NCBI GenBank assembly: GCA_937891785.1
Contig: CALAGN010000038.1
Location: forward strand, 1 to 64,000
Origin: an uncultured Octadecabacter sp.
Lineage (GTDB): Bacteria > Pseudomonadota > Alphaproteobacteria > Rhodobacterales > Rhodobacteraceae
DNA length: 64,000 nucleotides
Direction of reading: 5' to 3'
How positions within the stretch are numbered: the first letter of the stretch is position 1; every line of letters begins with the position of its first letter. Under the pieces are notes generated by a model, which worked only from the letters and a program-made list of their open reading frames with translations, searched no databases and was not told the DNA's origin. Positions 44,185 through 52,242 of this stretch are shown one piece after another. Both the position numbers and the translations under genes were made by a program.

Positions 44185-45614
44185 CACTTCAGGCCCAGTT
44201 CGGTCAATGCCTTGGCCACACCGTCCAGATTTGTCAGATGCATCGAGGCATAGTTGGGCGACAAAACGACGCCGTGACCACCCGCGCGATAGGTCGCCAT
44301 GACCGACCGATACGCGATGTCAGGCGTGCATTTAGCTTGATCTGCGCGCACGCGGGGCGCATCAATGCCAAGGCCCATGAAAACCTTGGCCTTGTCATGC
44401 ACACCGCGCAGCGCCTCGGCGCATTGGCCGTAAACATAGGTGTCGGGGTCCAGCCCTTCTTGCACGACGCGATCAAGATCTGCGCCTTGGATGCCAAGGA
44501 TATCGTCCATGATCTTCATCGCCACGGATGGATCGAAATCACGCAGGATCGTCTTTTGGAAAAAGCCGAACTCTTTGTGCCAAATCTCGCCGGATTGGTG
44601 CTGATAGGTGATCGGCTTGACCCAATCGGCATACATCGTTTGTTCGTCCCACGGCCATTGCGCGCGGCGGAACAGGTTGAAATGGTTGCGGTTCCAGACG
44701 TTCAGACCAAAGGGCAGGTTGGGCTTGCACCATTTGACCAGCCCGTAAAGCTCGCGGTCGAGGTCTTTGTTCCGCTCAAGCCAGAACCGTTCCCAGATCA
44801 GGACTTCGGGGTTTTCCAGCAGGGTCCGGATAAAGGTAATGAACGCCCCGTCGTCGAATTCCTTGCCGGCCAGCGCATCCTGCATGAATTCATACATGGC
44901 GATGCAGCCACGGCGGCAGGCCTCGACATCAATGCCGCGCGCGATCGCTTCGTTGCGCGACGCTTCCGAGAAATCGCCCGGGGCTTCGCCTTGCATCATC
45001 TGGTCAAACGGGCTGTTGCGTTCGTTGCACCACATGATCCCGTCGATGTCATAGTTGCGCACCTGATCTTCGATGATTGCGTGCATCCAGTTGCGATAGT
45101 CGGGGTTCGATGTGCTAGGCTCGTCCTTGCGCACACCGAAGACGTCGACTTCCATGCAAGTGGCAAGGTTGGGGATCTCGATGTTGTTGACTGATCCGTG
45201 GCCCGCATATTTGAAGAACGGCTCCATCAGTTCGACATAGACTTTCATGCCGCGCTTGTGGGCTTCGGGGATCACCAGATCAAGGATGTCGATCCCTTCC
45301 ATTTCCTTATCCGTCGCGCGGAAGTCCTTGATCAGCGTCTTGGAATAATAGCGCGGATCGGGGTTGAAATAGGCGCCGCCCTTCATCGTGAAGGGTTCGG
45401 GCACGCCATGATCGGGCCAACCGTCAAGTTTGTGGGCAATGCTGCGCCCCGTCTTGAGGCCAAGCCAGCTCACCGTGCCGAGCATCAACACATTGACGCC
45501 AACACGGTCCTGCAACGTGTCCAGAACCGTATCGACACCTTCGTCGATAAAGCTGATCGGACTGACTTGGATGCCGACAAATTTTTCGGCCCTATCAGGT
45601 TTCATATTGCTCAT
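44184..45614 (-). CDS. Unrecognised TIM-barrel/glycoside hydrolase-like protein
   Basis: I do not recognise this 476-residue protein with confidence. It is soluble, has no signal peptide, and is rich in Trp, Asp and Glu. Segments such as VIPEAHKRGMKVYVELMEPFF, NYDIDGIMWCNERNSPFD and GLNVWNRNHFNLFRRAQWPWDEQ resemble beta-alpha barrel enzymes of the glycoside-hydrolase-like (DUF187/GHL10) type, with an E-x-N-type turn after a strand. It overlaps the aminotransferase stop by four bases and the allantoinase-like gene by one, so it belongs to the same pathway. The cytoplasmic location suggests a small-molecule substrate rather than a polymer. Confidence 0.6.
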   Translation of the reverse strand: MSNMKPDRAEKFVGIQVSPISFIDEGVDTVLDTLQDRVGVNVLMLGTVSWLGLKTGRSIAHKLDGWPDHGVPEPFTMKGGAYFNPDPRYYSKTLIKDFRATDKEMEGIDILDLVIPEAHKRGMKVYVELMEPFFKYAGHGSVNNIEIPNLATCMEVDVFGVRKDEPSTSNPDYRNWMHAIIEDQVRNYDIDGIMWCNERNSPFDQMMQGEAPGDFSEASRNEAIARGIDVEACRRGCIAMYEFMQDALAGKEFDDGAFITFIRTLLENPEVLIWERFWLERNKDLDRELYGLVKWCKPNLPFGLNVWNRNHFNLFRRAQWPWDEQTMYADWVKPITYQHQSGEIWHKEFGFFQKTILRDFDPSVAMKIMDDILGIQGADLDRVVQEGLDPDTYVYGQCAEALRGVHDKAKVFMGLGIDAPRVRADQAKCTPDIAYRSVMATYRAGGHGVVLSPNYASMHLTNLDGVAKALTELGLK

Positions 45615-46798
45615 GCCGCACCCCCTTTGTGGGCTTTGATAAAGCCGTTGATCCGGCCCATTGCTTCTTTGATGATGGGCAGGGGCTGAAGGTACGAAAT
45701 GCGAATGAAGTCGCTATCGGGTTCGCCGAACATGTCACCGGGGAAGACCATCACGCCGGTTTCGCGTAGCAGGTTTTCGCAGAATGGTTTGGCCTTCATG
45801 TCTGTCGCGGCAATGTTGGTGTAGATATAAAACGCACCACCCGGCGCGCCGTAACTTAGACCCGCGTCGGCCAACGCGCCCATCAGATAGTCGCGTCGCT
45901 CGGCATAATCGCGGAATGTCGCCTCCATCTCGTCCTGCGGGCCGGTCAGTGCGGCAAGGGCCGCGAACTGCGACACTGTGCAGGTATTGATCGACAGCGT
46001 GTGGCGCGGCTCGGTCAGCTTTTCGACAAAATCCGCCGGGGCCGCCATATAGCCGACCCGCCAGCCGGTCATCGCGTAGGTCTTGGAAAACCCGTTCAGG
46101 GTGATCGTGCGCTCTTTCATGCCGGGCAGGGTGGCCAGCGACAGATGCTCGTACGGCGGATAGATCAGCTTGGCATAAATCTCGTCGGCGATGACCAGAA
46201 TGTCATGCTTGATCGCAAGCTCTGCAATCTTGCGGATCACGTCGGGCGGCGTCACGGCCCCTGTAGGGTTGTTTGGCGAAACCAGCACAAACATGCGGGT
46301 TTTGGGCGTGATCCGTTTCTCGATCTCGGCCACATCCAGCGCGAAGTCATCCTTTTGATAGGTCGGCACGGGAATGGGAATACCGCCGCACAGATGCACA
46401 GCGGTGTCGTAGGTGGTGAAGCGAGGCGAGGTGATCAACACCTCGTCGCCTTCTTGCACCAGCCCCAACATGCACAGCATGATGCTTTCCTGCACGCCCG
46501 CCGTGACGATGATCTCGTCCGCGTCGTAGTCCAACCCGTATTCGGCCTTCAGGTTGTCGCAGATCGCTAGACGCAACTGCGGCAGGCCGGTCGGACCGGT
46601 ATAGTGATGTTGGTTTTCATCAAGCGCCTTCTTGGCCGCCTCAACGATGTGTTTTGGCGTGTGAAAGTCAGGGTCGCCGCGCCCCAGCGCGATGACGTTA
46701 TCAAGGCCCGCTGCGATGCCTAGCATCTTGGTGCGGAACGATCCGTCTTCTTCGACGATGCGCGAGGCGGTGCGTTTCAGCAAAAGTGATTGGGTCAT
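45611..46798 (-). CDS. Class I PLP aminotransferase (aspartate aminotransferase-like), copy 1
   Basis: This 395-residue fold-type I enzyme has the SPNNPTG substrate-binding motif, Asp205 in IADEIYAKL, and the PLP Lys239 in NGFSKTYAMTGWR. It transfers the amino group of an alpha-amino acid to a 2-oxo acid. The start at 46798 lies one base after the stop of the amidohydrolase gene. It is clearly paralogous to the enzyme at 53800-54999 (shared PPDxxRKIAELAxKHD segment), but the active-site surroundings differ enough that different partners are likely. Confidence 0.9.
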   Translation of the reverse strand: MTQSLLLKRTASRIVEEDGSFRTKMLGIAAGLDNVIALGRGDPDFHTPKHIVEAAKKALDENQHHYTGPTGLPQLRLAICDNLKAEYGLDYDADEIIVTAGVQESIMLCMLGLVQEGDEVLITSPRFTTYDTAVHLCGGIPIPVPTYQKDDFALDVAEIEKRITPKTRMFVLVSPNNPTGAVTPPDVIRKIAELAIKHDILVIADEIYAKLIYPPYEHLSLATLPGMKERTITLNGFSKTYAMTGWRVGYMAAPADFVEKLTEPRHTLSINTCTVSQFAALAALTGPQDEMEATFRDYAERRDYLMGALADAGLSYGAPGGAFYIYTNIAATDMKAKPFCENLLRETGVMVFPGDMFGEPDSDFIRISYLQPLPIIKEAMGRINGFIKAHKGGAA

Positions 46799-46799
46799 T

Positions 46800-48026
46800 T
46801 CAGTGCATCCTTTTGCCATCAATGAAGGTCATCTCGACCTTCTCAAGTGCGGTGAGGTCTTGGTCAGGCTTGCCGTCGACCACGATCATGTCGGCCAGCT
46901 TTCCAGCCTCCAAAGTGCCAAGTGTATCGCCAAACCCGTTCAACACCGCCGCGCGGGCGGTAATTGCGCGCAGGGCGTCAAGGTTGTCAGGGCAAACGCC
47001 GACTTCGACCATGAAACCCAGTTCGGGCACGATTCGGTCGTGTTCGACGGCGGGACTGCCAGCATCGGTACCAAACACAATCGGCACACCGGCCTTGGCG
47101 GCGCGGATCAGGCCGTCAAAGCGCGACTTGTCAGCGACAGCATTTTGGCGTTCTTCGATCTTCCATTCAGGGATACCAAAGGCGCGGGCAATGTCGGGAT
47201 TGGCCTGAATGACCAGCGCCGAAAACGTAGTGACGATGGGCAGTTTCTTGTCGAGCAGGAGCTGGATCGTCTTGTCCGTCATCGACCCGCCGTGTTCGAT
47301 GCAATCCACGCCAAACTCGGCCACCCGCGCGATGCAGGCGTCATAGGTTGCATGGGCCGTGACAGGCAGGCGGTTGCGATGGGCTTCGTCAATGACAGCA
47401 TGAAGTTCTTCGTCGGTAAATTCCAGCGTGTCATGGCAGGCCATGATCTTGATCAGATCGGCACCGCCTTTGACCTGATCACGCACAGCGCGGCGCATCT
47501 CGTCGGCGCCACTGGCTTCGCGGCAAACCCAATAGGTATGCCCACCGGTTTGAATGATGCTTTCACCAGACACCAACAGGCGCGGGCCGGGGAAAATCCC
47601 CTGCGCGACGGCCTGTTTGGTAAACAGGTTGGCATTGTGGACGCCCAGATCGCGGACCAATGTGATCCCTGCGCGCAGGCTCTTGATCATGTTGCCCGCC
47701 GCCTTGTAGGCGCGGATTTCCGGCGCGTCGAACATGCTTTGTTGGCTCAGCTCGTGGATGCCGTCCCAGCTGAGGTGCGCGTGACTGTTCATCATGCCCG
47801 GCATCAGCGTTTTGCCATGTGTGTCGGTCGCATCGACGCCCTTGGGCGCATCGGCCCGTTTGCCAACGGCAGCGATCTTTCCGTCTTTCAGGTGGACATA
47901 ACCGTCTTCGATCACCTCGTCCCCGACGCAGGTGATGACACGACCAAAGAACAGACTTTCGACAGCGGGGGCGTCGAACATTGGCTTTGTGATTTTCTGG
48001 TATTTCCAAGCGGCTGGTTCAGGCAT
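46800..48026 (-). CDS. Metal-dependent amidohydrolase (imidazolonepropionase/prolidase-like)
   Basis: This 408-residue amidohydrolase has the HxH motif (His82, His84 in NSHAHL), the lysine in DLIKIMACHD, histidines in TAHATYD and CIEHGG, and the final Asp in FGTDAGS: a full binuclear metal site. The layout matches the imidazolonepropionase-related group that includes Xaa-Pro and Xaa-Arg dipeptidases (prolidases). In a block with a peptide importer and three other peptidases a dipeptide or cyclic-imide substrate is likely. GAGGAG lies eight bases before the ATG. Confidence 0.85.
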   Translation of the reverse strand: MPEPAAWKYQKITKPMFDAPAVESLFFGRVITCVGDEVIEDGYVHLKDGKIAAVGKRADAPKGVDATDTHGKTLMPGMMNSHAHLSWDGIHELSQQSMFDAPEIRAYKAAGNMIKSLRAGITLVRDLGVHNANLFTKQAVAQGIFPGPRLLVSGESIIQTGGHTYWVCREASGADEMRRAVRDQVKGGADLIKIMACHDTLEFTDEELHAVIDEAHRNRLPVTAHATYDACIARVAEFGVDCIEHGGSMTDKTIQLLLDKKLPIVTTFSALVIQANPDIARAFGIPEWKIEERQNAVADKSRFDGLIRAAKAGVPIVFGTDAGSPAVEHDRIVPELGFMVEVGVCPDNLDALRAITARAAVLNGFGDTLGTLEAGKLADMIVVDGKPDQDLTALEKVEMTFIDGKRMH

Positions 48027-48038
48027 CTCTATGGCTCC

Positions 48039-49202
48039 TCAAATTGCAATTACGCGGGCGTCGATAGGCGTGTCGGATTGAAAGCGGGACGGGGTGTCGA
48101 CCCCTGATTCAGTCACAATCATTGTGTTGATCGTGCGGTATCCATCAAGGCCGGGGCGGTAGACGCCTGGCTCATTCGAGAAAACCATATTGGTTTGGAC
48201 CTGCGTGTTATCTCCTGGCGCGAGCCAAGGCGCTTCGTGGCCCTGCAGCCCCATGCCGTGACCGATCCGGTGGCGTATAGCGTCGCCCAGATCGGCGGCG
48301 CGGAGGGCGTCAAGTGCCGCATCGTTGACGGCTGTGCAGGTCTGACGTGTGGCGCAAGCGTTTACACCGGCGTCATTGCATTCTTGCATCGCCGTCATGA
48401 TCCGGTTTTGTTCGGGGCTGATGTCACCCACAATCAGCGTGACGCCACTTTCGGCGTGATAACCGCCAAGGCTAGCACCGATCCCTGCGATCAGTGTTTC
48501 GCCGGGTTGCGGCCTGCGTTCTAGCACCGCGCCATGGGGCAGGGCGGCGCGCGGCCCCGAATGAACACTTGCGGTGATGCCCATCGGCGTGCCGGAAAAA
48601 GCGGCCTTGTGCTTCGCCATCAAAGCACCACGCGCATGGCCCATGGCATCAGACATAAGATCGGCCTCGGTTCCGCCTTTGGCGATGATATCGCCAGCCG
48701 CAGCATGCAGCCGGATCAGGAAAAGGTCGGCGAACTTGGCAGCCTCGATTGTGAGGGCGATTTCTTCGGGCTTTTTGATGCTACGCACCAGCATTGCGTA
48801 ATCGGTCAGGTCCAAACCGCTTAGTTTGGCCCGCGCAGCATCTAGGAGTGCAGCATCCAGTTGATCAATGGCGATGGACTTGCGCCCGATTTGGTCAAGC
48901 ATCCACAGGACGGCAGGCACGTCACCCGGGAACTCGTCATAAAAGCGCAGATCAGTTAGCCCCGTGCCTTCGGCATTTTCGCGTTCCAAACCAGGCAGCA
49001 TCAGGATCGGATCACCTGAGACCGGCAACCAAACCCCCACCGGGCGTTCGTTAGCGGACAGAAACAGCCCCGTTGCATAGGCCATATTAGGAGCACTTAG
49101 CAAAAGTAGACCATCTAAGCCTGCCGCATCAGCCCTTGCGCGAAGACGATCGCGGGCACGTGCAAAAAACGCGGTATCAAGGGGGCGAAGGCCTTTGTTC
49201 AT
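48039..49202 (-). CDS. M24 (creatinase/aminopeptidase P fold) protein with altered metal ligands
   Basis: This 387-residue protein has a creatinase N-terminal domain (LLLSAPNMAYATGLFLSANERP) and a pita-bread C-terminal domain. Of the five metal ligands of prolidases (Asp, Asp, His, Glu, Glu), His (IGHGMGLQGHE) and the first Glu (SNEPGVY) remain, but the first Asp position reads Ala (LIAGIGA), the second reads Glu (HAES) and the last reads Asn (RTINTMIVTE). Loss of metal ligands is the state of true creatinases, which hydrolyse a C-N amidine bond without metal. A creatinase-like hydrolase is therefore as likely as a peptidase. It overlaps the Ldh2 gene by four bases. Confidence 0.78.
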   Translation of the reverse strand: MNKGLRPLDTAFFARARDRLRARADAAGLDGLLLLSAPNMAYATGLFLSANERPVGVWLPVSGDPILMLPGLERENAEGTGLTDLRFYDEFPGDVPAVLWMLDQIGRKSIAIDQLDAALLDAARAKLSGLDLTDYAMLVRSIKKPEEIALTIEAAKFADLFLIRLHAAAGDIIAKGGTEADLMSDAMGHARGALMAKHKAAFSGTPMGITASVHSGPRAALPHGAVLERRPQPGETLIAGIGASLGGYHAESGVTLIVGDISPEQNRIMTAMQECNDAGVNACATRQTCTAVNDAALDALRAADLGDAIRHRIGHGMGLQGHEAPWLAPGDNTQVQTNMVFSNEPGVYRPGLDGYRTINTMIVTESGVDTPSRFQSDTPIDARVIAI

Positions 49203-50287
49203 AGGGTGTCACCCGTGTAACGACCGATCCCTTCAAGAGCCGTCTTTAGCCTCAATTCCTGGCCAAGCGCCTGCATGTCAGCCAATACAACATCATCGAT
49301 CGGCACGCCGTTTTCGGACTTTGTCGCAGTGCGGCGCGCCTCCTGTTCACCTGGAACAAGAATTTCATCAAAGCCAGGACGAAGCGCGCGTGTCTTGGCC
49401 ATCTGCACGAATTCACCCATGCGAGTGGCATAATCTTCGGGATCCATGAACCATGAAATATCAATGGCTTGGAAGTAATGCGATACATCAAGTTTGTTCG
49501 GATTCGAATATGGTTTCAACCCAAAACCACCGCCCGACAGCACACCTGTCAGGGCTTCGGTCATAAAGGCAAGGCCATAGCCCTTGTGCCCGCCAATCCC
49601 CAAAAGCGGCCCCTTCAGGGCGGCGGCAGGATCATCGGTTTCGTCCCCGTCCGGCGTGATCGCCCAGTCGAGTGGCATTTTCTTACCTTCGCGGATCAGC
49701 CAGTTCATCATCCCTTTGCCAGCGGTGGTGATGGCGATATCGAGAACCGTCGGAAAGCCCTGATCGGATGGCGCTGCGATGGACCACGGGTTCGTTCCCG
49801 TCACACCTTCGCGCCCGCCCCAAGGGGCCATTTCGGGGCCAGCATTCGTGAATGCGATACCGATGCAACCGTGGTCCAAGGCCTGACAGGCATGTACCGC
49901 GCTTGATCCGTAGTGGGTCGAATTACGCACGATCACCGTGCCGATCCCGCCCTCTTTAGCCTTTTTGATCGCAAGGCGCATGGCCTTGGACGCGGCCACC
50001 GTGCCGATCCCGTTATGGGCATCGACCAGTGCCAACGCCGGACCTTCTTTGACGATGGACCAGCCGGCGCGGGGATCGATCTCGCCATTGCCGATCCGTT
50101 CGTGATAGCGGCGCAATCGTGCGACGCCCTGACCCTGACCGGGGTGAAAACGTAGCTCTGAAAAGATCAGGGCGTCGGCAAAAATCAACGCATCTTCAGC
50201 CGTGAGGCCAAGCGCCTCAAAGCCTTCGGAAACAAAGCGGCGCAAGGTTTCGCGGTCGACGTTGGTCATCGGGATTGGCTGGCTCAT
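49199..50287 (-). CDS. Ldh2/malate-lactate dehydrogenase family oxidoreductase
   Basis: This 362-residue NAD(P)-dependent oxidoreductase of the YlbC/DpkA/AllD family shows the typical segments LRFHPGQGQGVARLRRY, HNGIGTVAASKAM, VRNSTHYGS (catalytic His), GREGVTGTNPWSIAAP, and GGHKGYGLAFMTEALTGVL. Members reduce 2-oxo acids or cyclic imines (delta1-piperideine-2-carboxylate, ureidoglycolate), all fitting the ureide/imine theme of this block. It overlaps both neighbours by four bases. Specific substrate not known. Confidence 0.88.
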   Translation of the reverse strand: MSQPIPMTNVDRETLRRFVSEGFEALGLTAEDALIFADALIFSELRFHPGQGQGVARLRRYHERIGNGEIDPRAGWSIVKEGPALALVDAHNGIGTVAASKAMRLAIKKAKEGGIGTVIVRNSTHYGSSAVHACQALDHGCIGIAFTNAGPEMAPWGGREGVTGTNPWSIAAPSDQGFPTVLDIAITTAGKGMMNWLIREGKKMPLDWAITPDGDETDDPAAALKGPLLGIGGHKGYGLAFMTEALTGVLSGGGFGLKPYSNPNKLDVSHYFQAIDISWFMDPEDYATRMGEFVQMAKTRALRPGFDEILVPGEQEARRTATKSENGVPIDDVVLADMQALGQELRLKTALEGIGRYTGDTL

Positions 50288-51162
50288 GCGCGTAGCTCCA
50301 GAATATCGGCAATGTTCGTGCCCGGTGCGTCAAAGCTGCCCAACTGGCCCGCAGGGGCTGTCATCACGATAGTCATACCGGGGCCATAGCCCGCGCGCGG
50401 CCCATCCGTTTGGCCGACGATCCCGATGCTCATCGCGCCGCGCAAATAGCCGTGGTTGTAGCGGCTGTCGGTGTCCTGAATGGCGACGACATCGCCCAAC
50501 CGCAGCTTGTCGAGGCCGTGCTTTGCCAGTTCGGCACGATCAGTGGATTGGATATGCAGCGAACCGCCCTCAGAGGTAAGGCCAGCCCCCGCGCCGACGA
50601 AATGTGGTGGCACGGTGCCGCAGACGCCAATCTTGAGTGCGCCATCCTCAAGCCGCTTGGGAAGGGCATCGAAAAGCGTCGGAGACAGTGATTTGAACGC
50701 CACATCGGGGCAATCCGGTACGGTCATACCGACGCCTTCGCTTTTGACCAGTATCTGATCATCGACAGCAATCTTGCGGCGCGTTTCGACGTCAAAGTGG
50801 ATGATGACCTGATCGGAAAAGCGACCGGATTTTCCGGTGACGATACCGCGCGCGCCTTTAGCGGCACCACTGGTAATCATCGCTTCGTTGCCCACGCAGG
50901 CAAAGACGTTCAGGCCGCGATTTTTGTTGGCATCGGGGTGTGCGATGCTGACAGATGGGTGGATGCAATCGCCTGCCCATCCAAAGGCGCTGTCGCCGAC
51001 CGTGACGTTGTAGACGATGCCGCCAAACGTCGGCCAAAGGAATGCCTTGCCATCTGAATCAAGGCGGTAAGGCTCGGCTGGCAGGCCGGAAAGTGAAGGA
51101 TTGGCGACGAGGCCAAGAACAGAGACCGTCACAAGATCAGCGGCGTTGGTTTGAATGTTCAT
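50284..51162 (-). CDS. DUF4438-like protein, copy 1
   Basis: This 292-residue protein is a clear homologue of the preceding gene's product; shared landmarks are AFGWAGDxxxPxVSI, CxGNEAMxTSGxAxGxRGIVxGxxG, a QILVKSEGVGMTVPDCPDVAFKSLSPTLFDAL segment and a C-terminal GPGMTIVMTAPAGQL. I believe this is the DUF4438 family, known from structure but of unknown function. Rows of Asp/His (HPDANKNRG, IQDTDSRYNHGY) could bind a metal. Start at 51162 lies one base after the previous stop. Confidence 0.65.
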   Translation of the reverse strand: MNIQTNAADLVTVSVLGLVANPSLSGLPAEPYRLDSDGKAFLWPTFGGIVYNVTVGDSAFGWAGDCIHPSVSIAHPDANKNRGLNVFACVGNEAMITSGAAKGARGIVTGKSGRFSDQVIIHFDVETRRKIAVDDQILVKSEGVGMTVPDCPDVAFKSLSPTLFDALPKRLEDGALKIGVCGTVPPHFVGAGAGLTSEGGSLHIQSTDRAELAKHGLDKLRLGDVVAIQDTDSRYNHGYLRGAMSIGIVGQTDGPRAGYGPGMTIVMTAPAGQLGSFDAPGTNIADILELRA

Positions 51163-51163
51163 A

Positions 51164-52027
51164 TCAGGCTCCGAGATCAAGAAGGGTTGCGAGGGTTGCG
51201 CTTGGGTCGACGGTAAAATCGATATTGCCCGCACGCGCGGTCATAAGGGTGAGGATGCCGGGGCCATGTCCGGTCATGATACTGTCGCCGTGGATGCACA
51301 GGCAGATCGACACCGCATCTTCGCGATACGACCGCCCCCAGTGGTGATCGGCGTGGCGAATGGCGACCAGATCGCCAAGACGCATTTGGTCGATCCCCAG
51401 TTCTGCCATCAAGGCACGGTCGCCCGACATCAGGTCTTGGTCCACATATTCCGAGTTCAGTTCAGCGCCGGATCCCATGATGCGCACGGGCAATTCCATT
51501 GCGACGTTCACATGCAGCCTGCCCGCAGTTTCGGTGATCCCCATTGCGTGAAACAGGCGGGGGCTCATCTTTTTCAGGGCGACCCCGGGATAGTCTGTCA
51601 GCGCAAGGCCCTGACCCTTTGTCATCACTTGAATCCGGTCGCCGGGTGCCATCACCTCGTGCGCTTCGGGTGAAAACTGCACCAGAATGCGCGCGTGTTC
51701 GCCGACCACAATGCCCCGTTCCCCAGCTGCCATTCCAGAGGTCACCATCGCCTCGTTGCCGATGCAATTCATGTAGTGCAGCGCGTGGTGACGGCCGGAA
51801 TTTGCGTCATCATCAATCGAAACGCCCGGTTCCACATGGTCGCCCGCCCACCCGAAAGCGCGGTCGCCGCAGCGCACATTATAGGTAATTCCGAACATCC
51901 CTGGTAGGATCGTCGCCCGCCCGTCGGGGTGCGGGATATACTGCCCGGGACGCACCGAAGGCGTTGTTATCGCGCCTGATACGGCCATCTCGACCAGACT
52001 GTTCTCGTTTGTTTTCAAACTTGGCAT
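51164..52027 (-). CDS. DUF4438-like protein, copy 2
   Basis: This 287-residue protein is the first gene of the leftward block 2 operon. It shares with copy 1 the AFGWAGDHVEPGVSI, NCIGNEAMVTSGMAAGERGIVVG and HGPGILTLMTARAGNI segments, plus an Asp/His-rich IRHADHHWGRSYRED loop. The start at 52027 has AAGGAG nine bases upstream and a well-placed promoter with GntR site 3. Two adjacent, diverged copies suggest a heteromeric complex or two related substrates; function unknown. Confidence 0.65.
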   Translation of the reverse strand: MPSLKTNENSLVEMAVSGAITTPSVRPGQYIPHPDGRATILPGMFGITYNVRCGDRAFGWAGDHVEPGVSIDDDANSGRHHALHYMNCIGNEAMVTSGMAAGERGIVVGEHARILVQFSPEAHEVMAPGDRIQVMTKGQGLALTDYPGVALKKMSPRLFHAMGITETAGRLHVNVAMELPVRIMGSGAELNSEYVDQDLMSGDRALMAELGIDQMRLGDLVAIRHADHHWGRSYREDAVSICLCIHGDSIMTGHGPGILTLMTARAGNIDFTVDPSATLATLLDLGA

Positions 52028-52106
52028 GGGGCGGGACTCCTTAACGGGCTTTATCGGCGGACTGGCGCAATGTTTTGGTTTGACTCCCGCTGGCTTCCTT
52101 GCCATC

Positions 52107-52136
52107 AGTATATTGTCGACATTGCATTTGTCTGAA
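52107..52136 (-). promoter_or_regulatory. Divergent control region with candidate GntR operator, site 3
   Basis: The minus strand carries TGTCGACAAT (52121-52112) directly followed by TATACT (52112-52107), a good -10 box, with a weak TTCAGA (52136-52131) 18 bases upstream. Transcription would start about 73 bases before the copy 2 DUF4438 gene. The gap of 215 bases also serves the rightward operon starting at 52243, so one operator could control about 25 kb in both directions. Confidence 0.5.
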
Positions 52137-52242
52137 TGAGATACACGAGCCAAATGGATAGTCAAGCACCCCGCGTCCACGCCGCCGGATTCGTGAAAAC
52201 CGCAGCGCAGCGCGCGAAACGCCAAGAGGAGAATGGCCAGAG

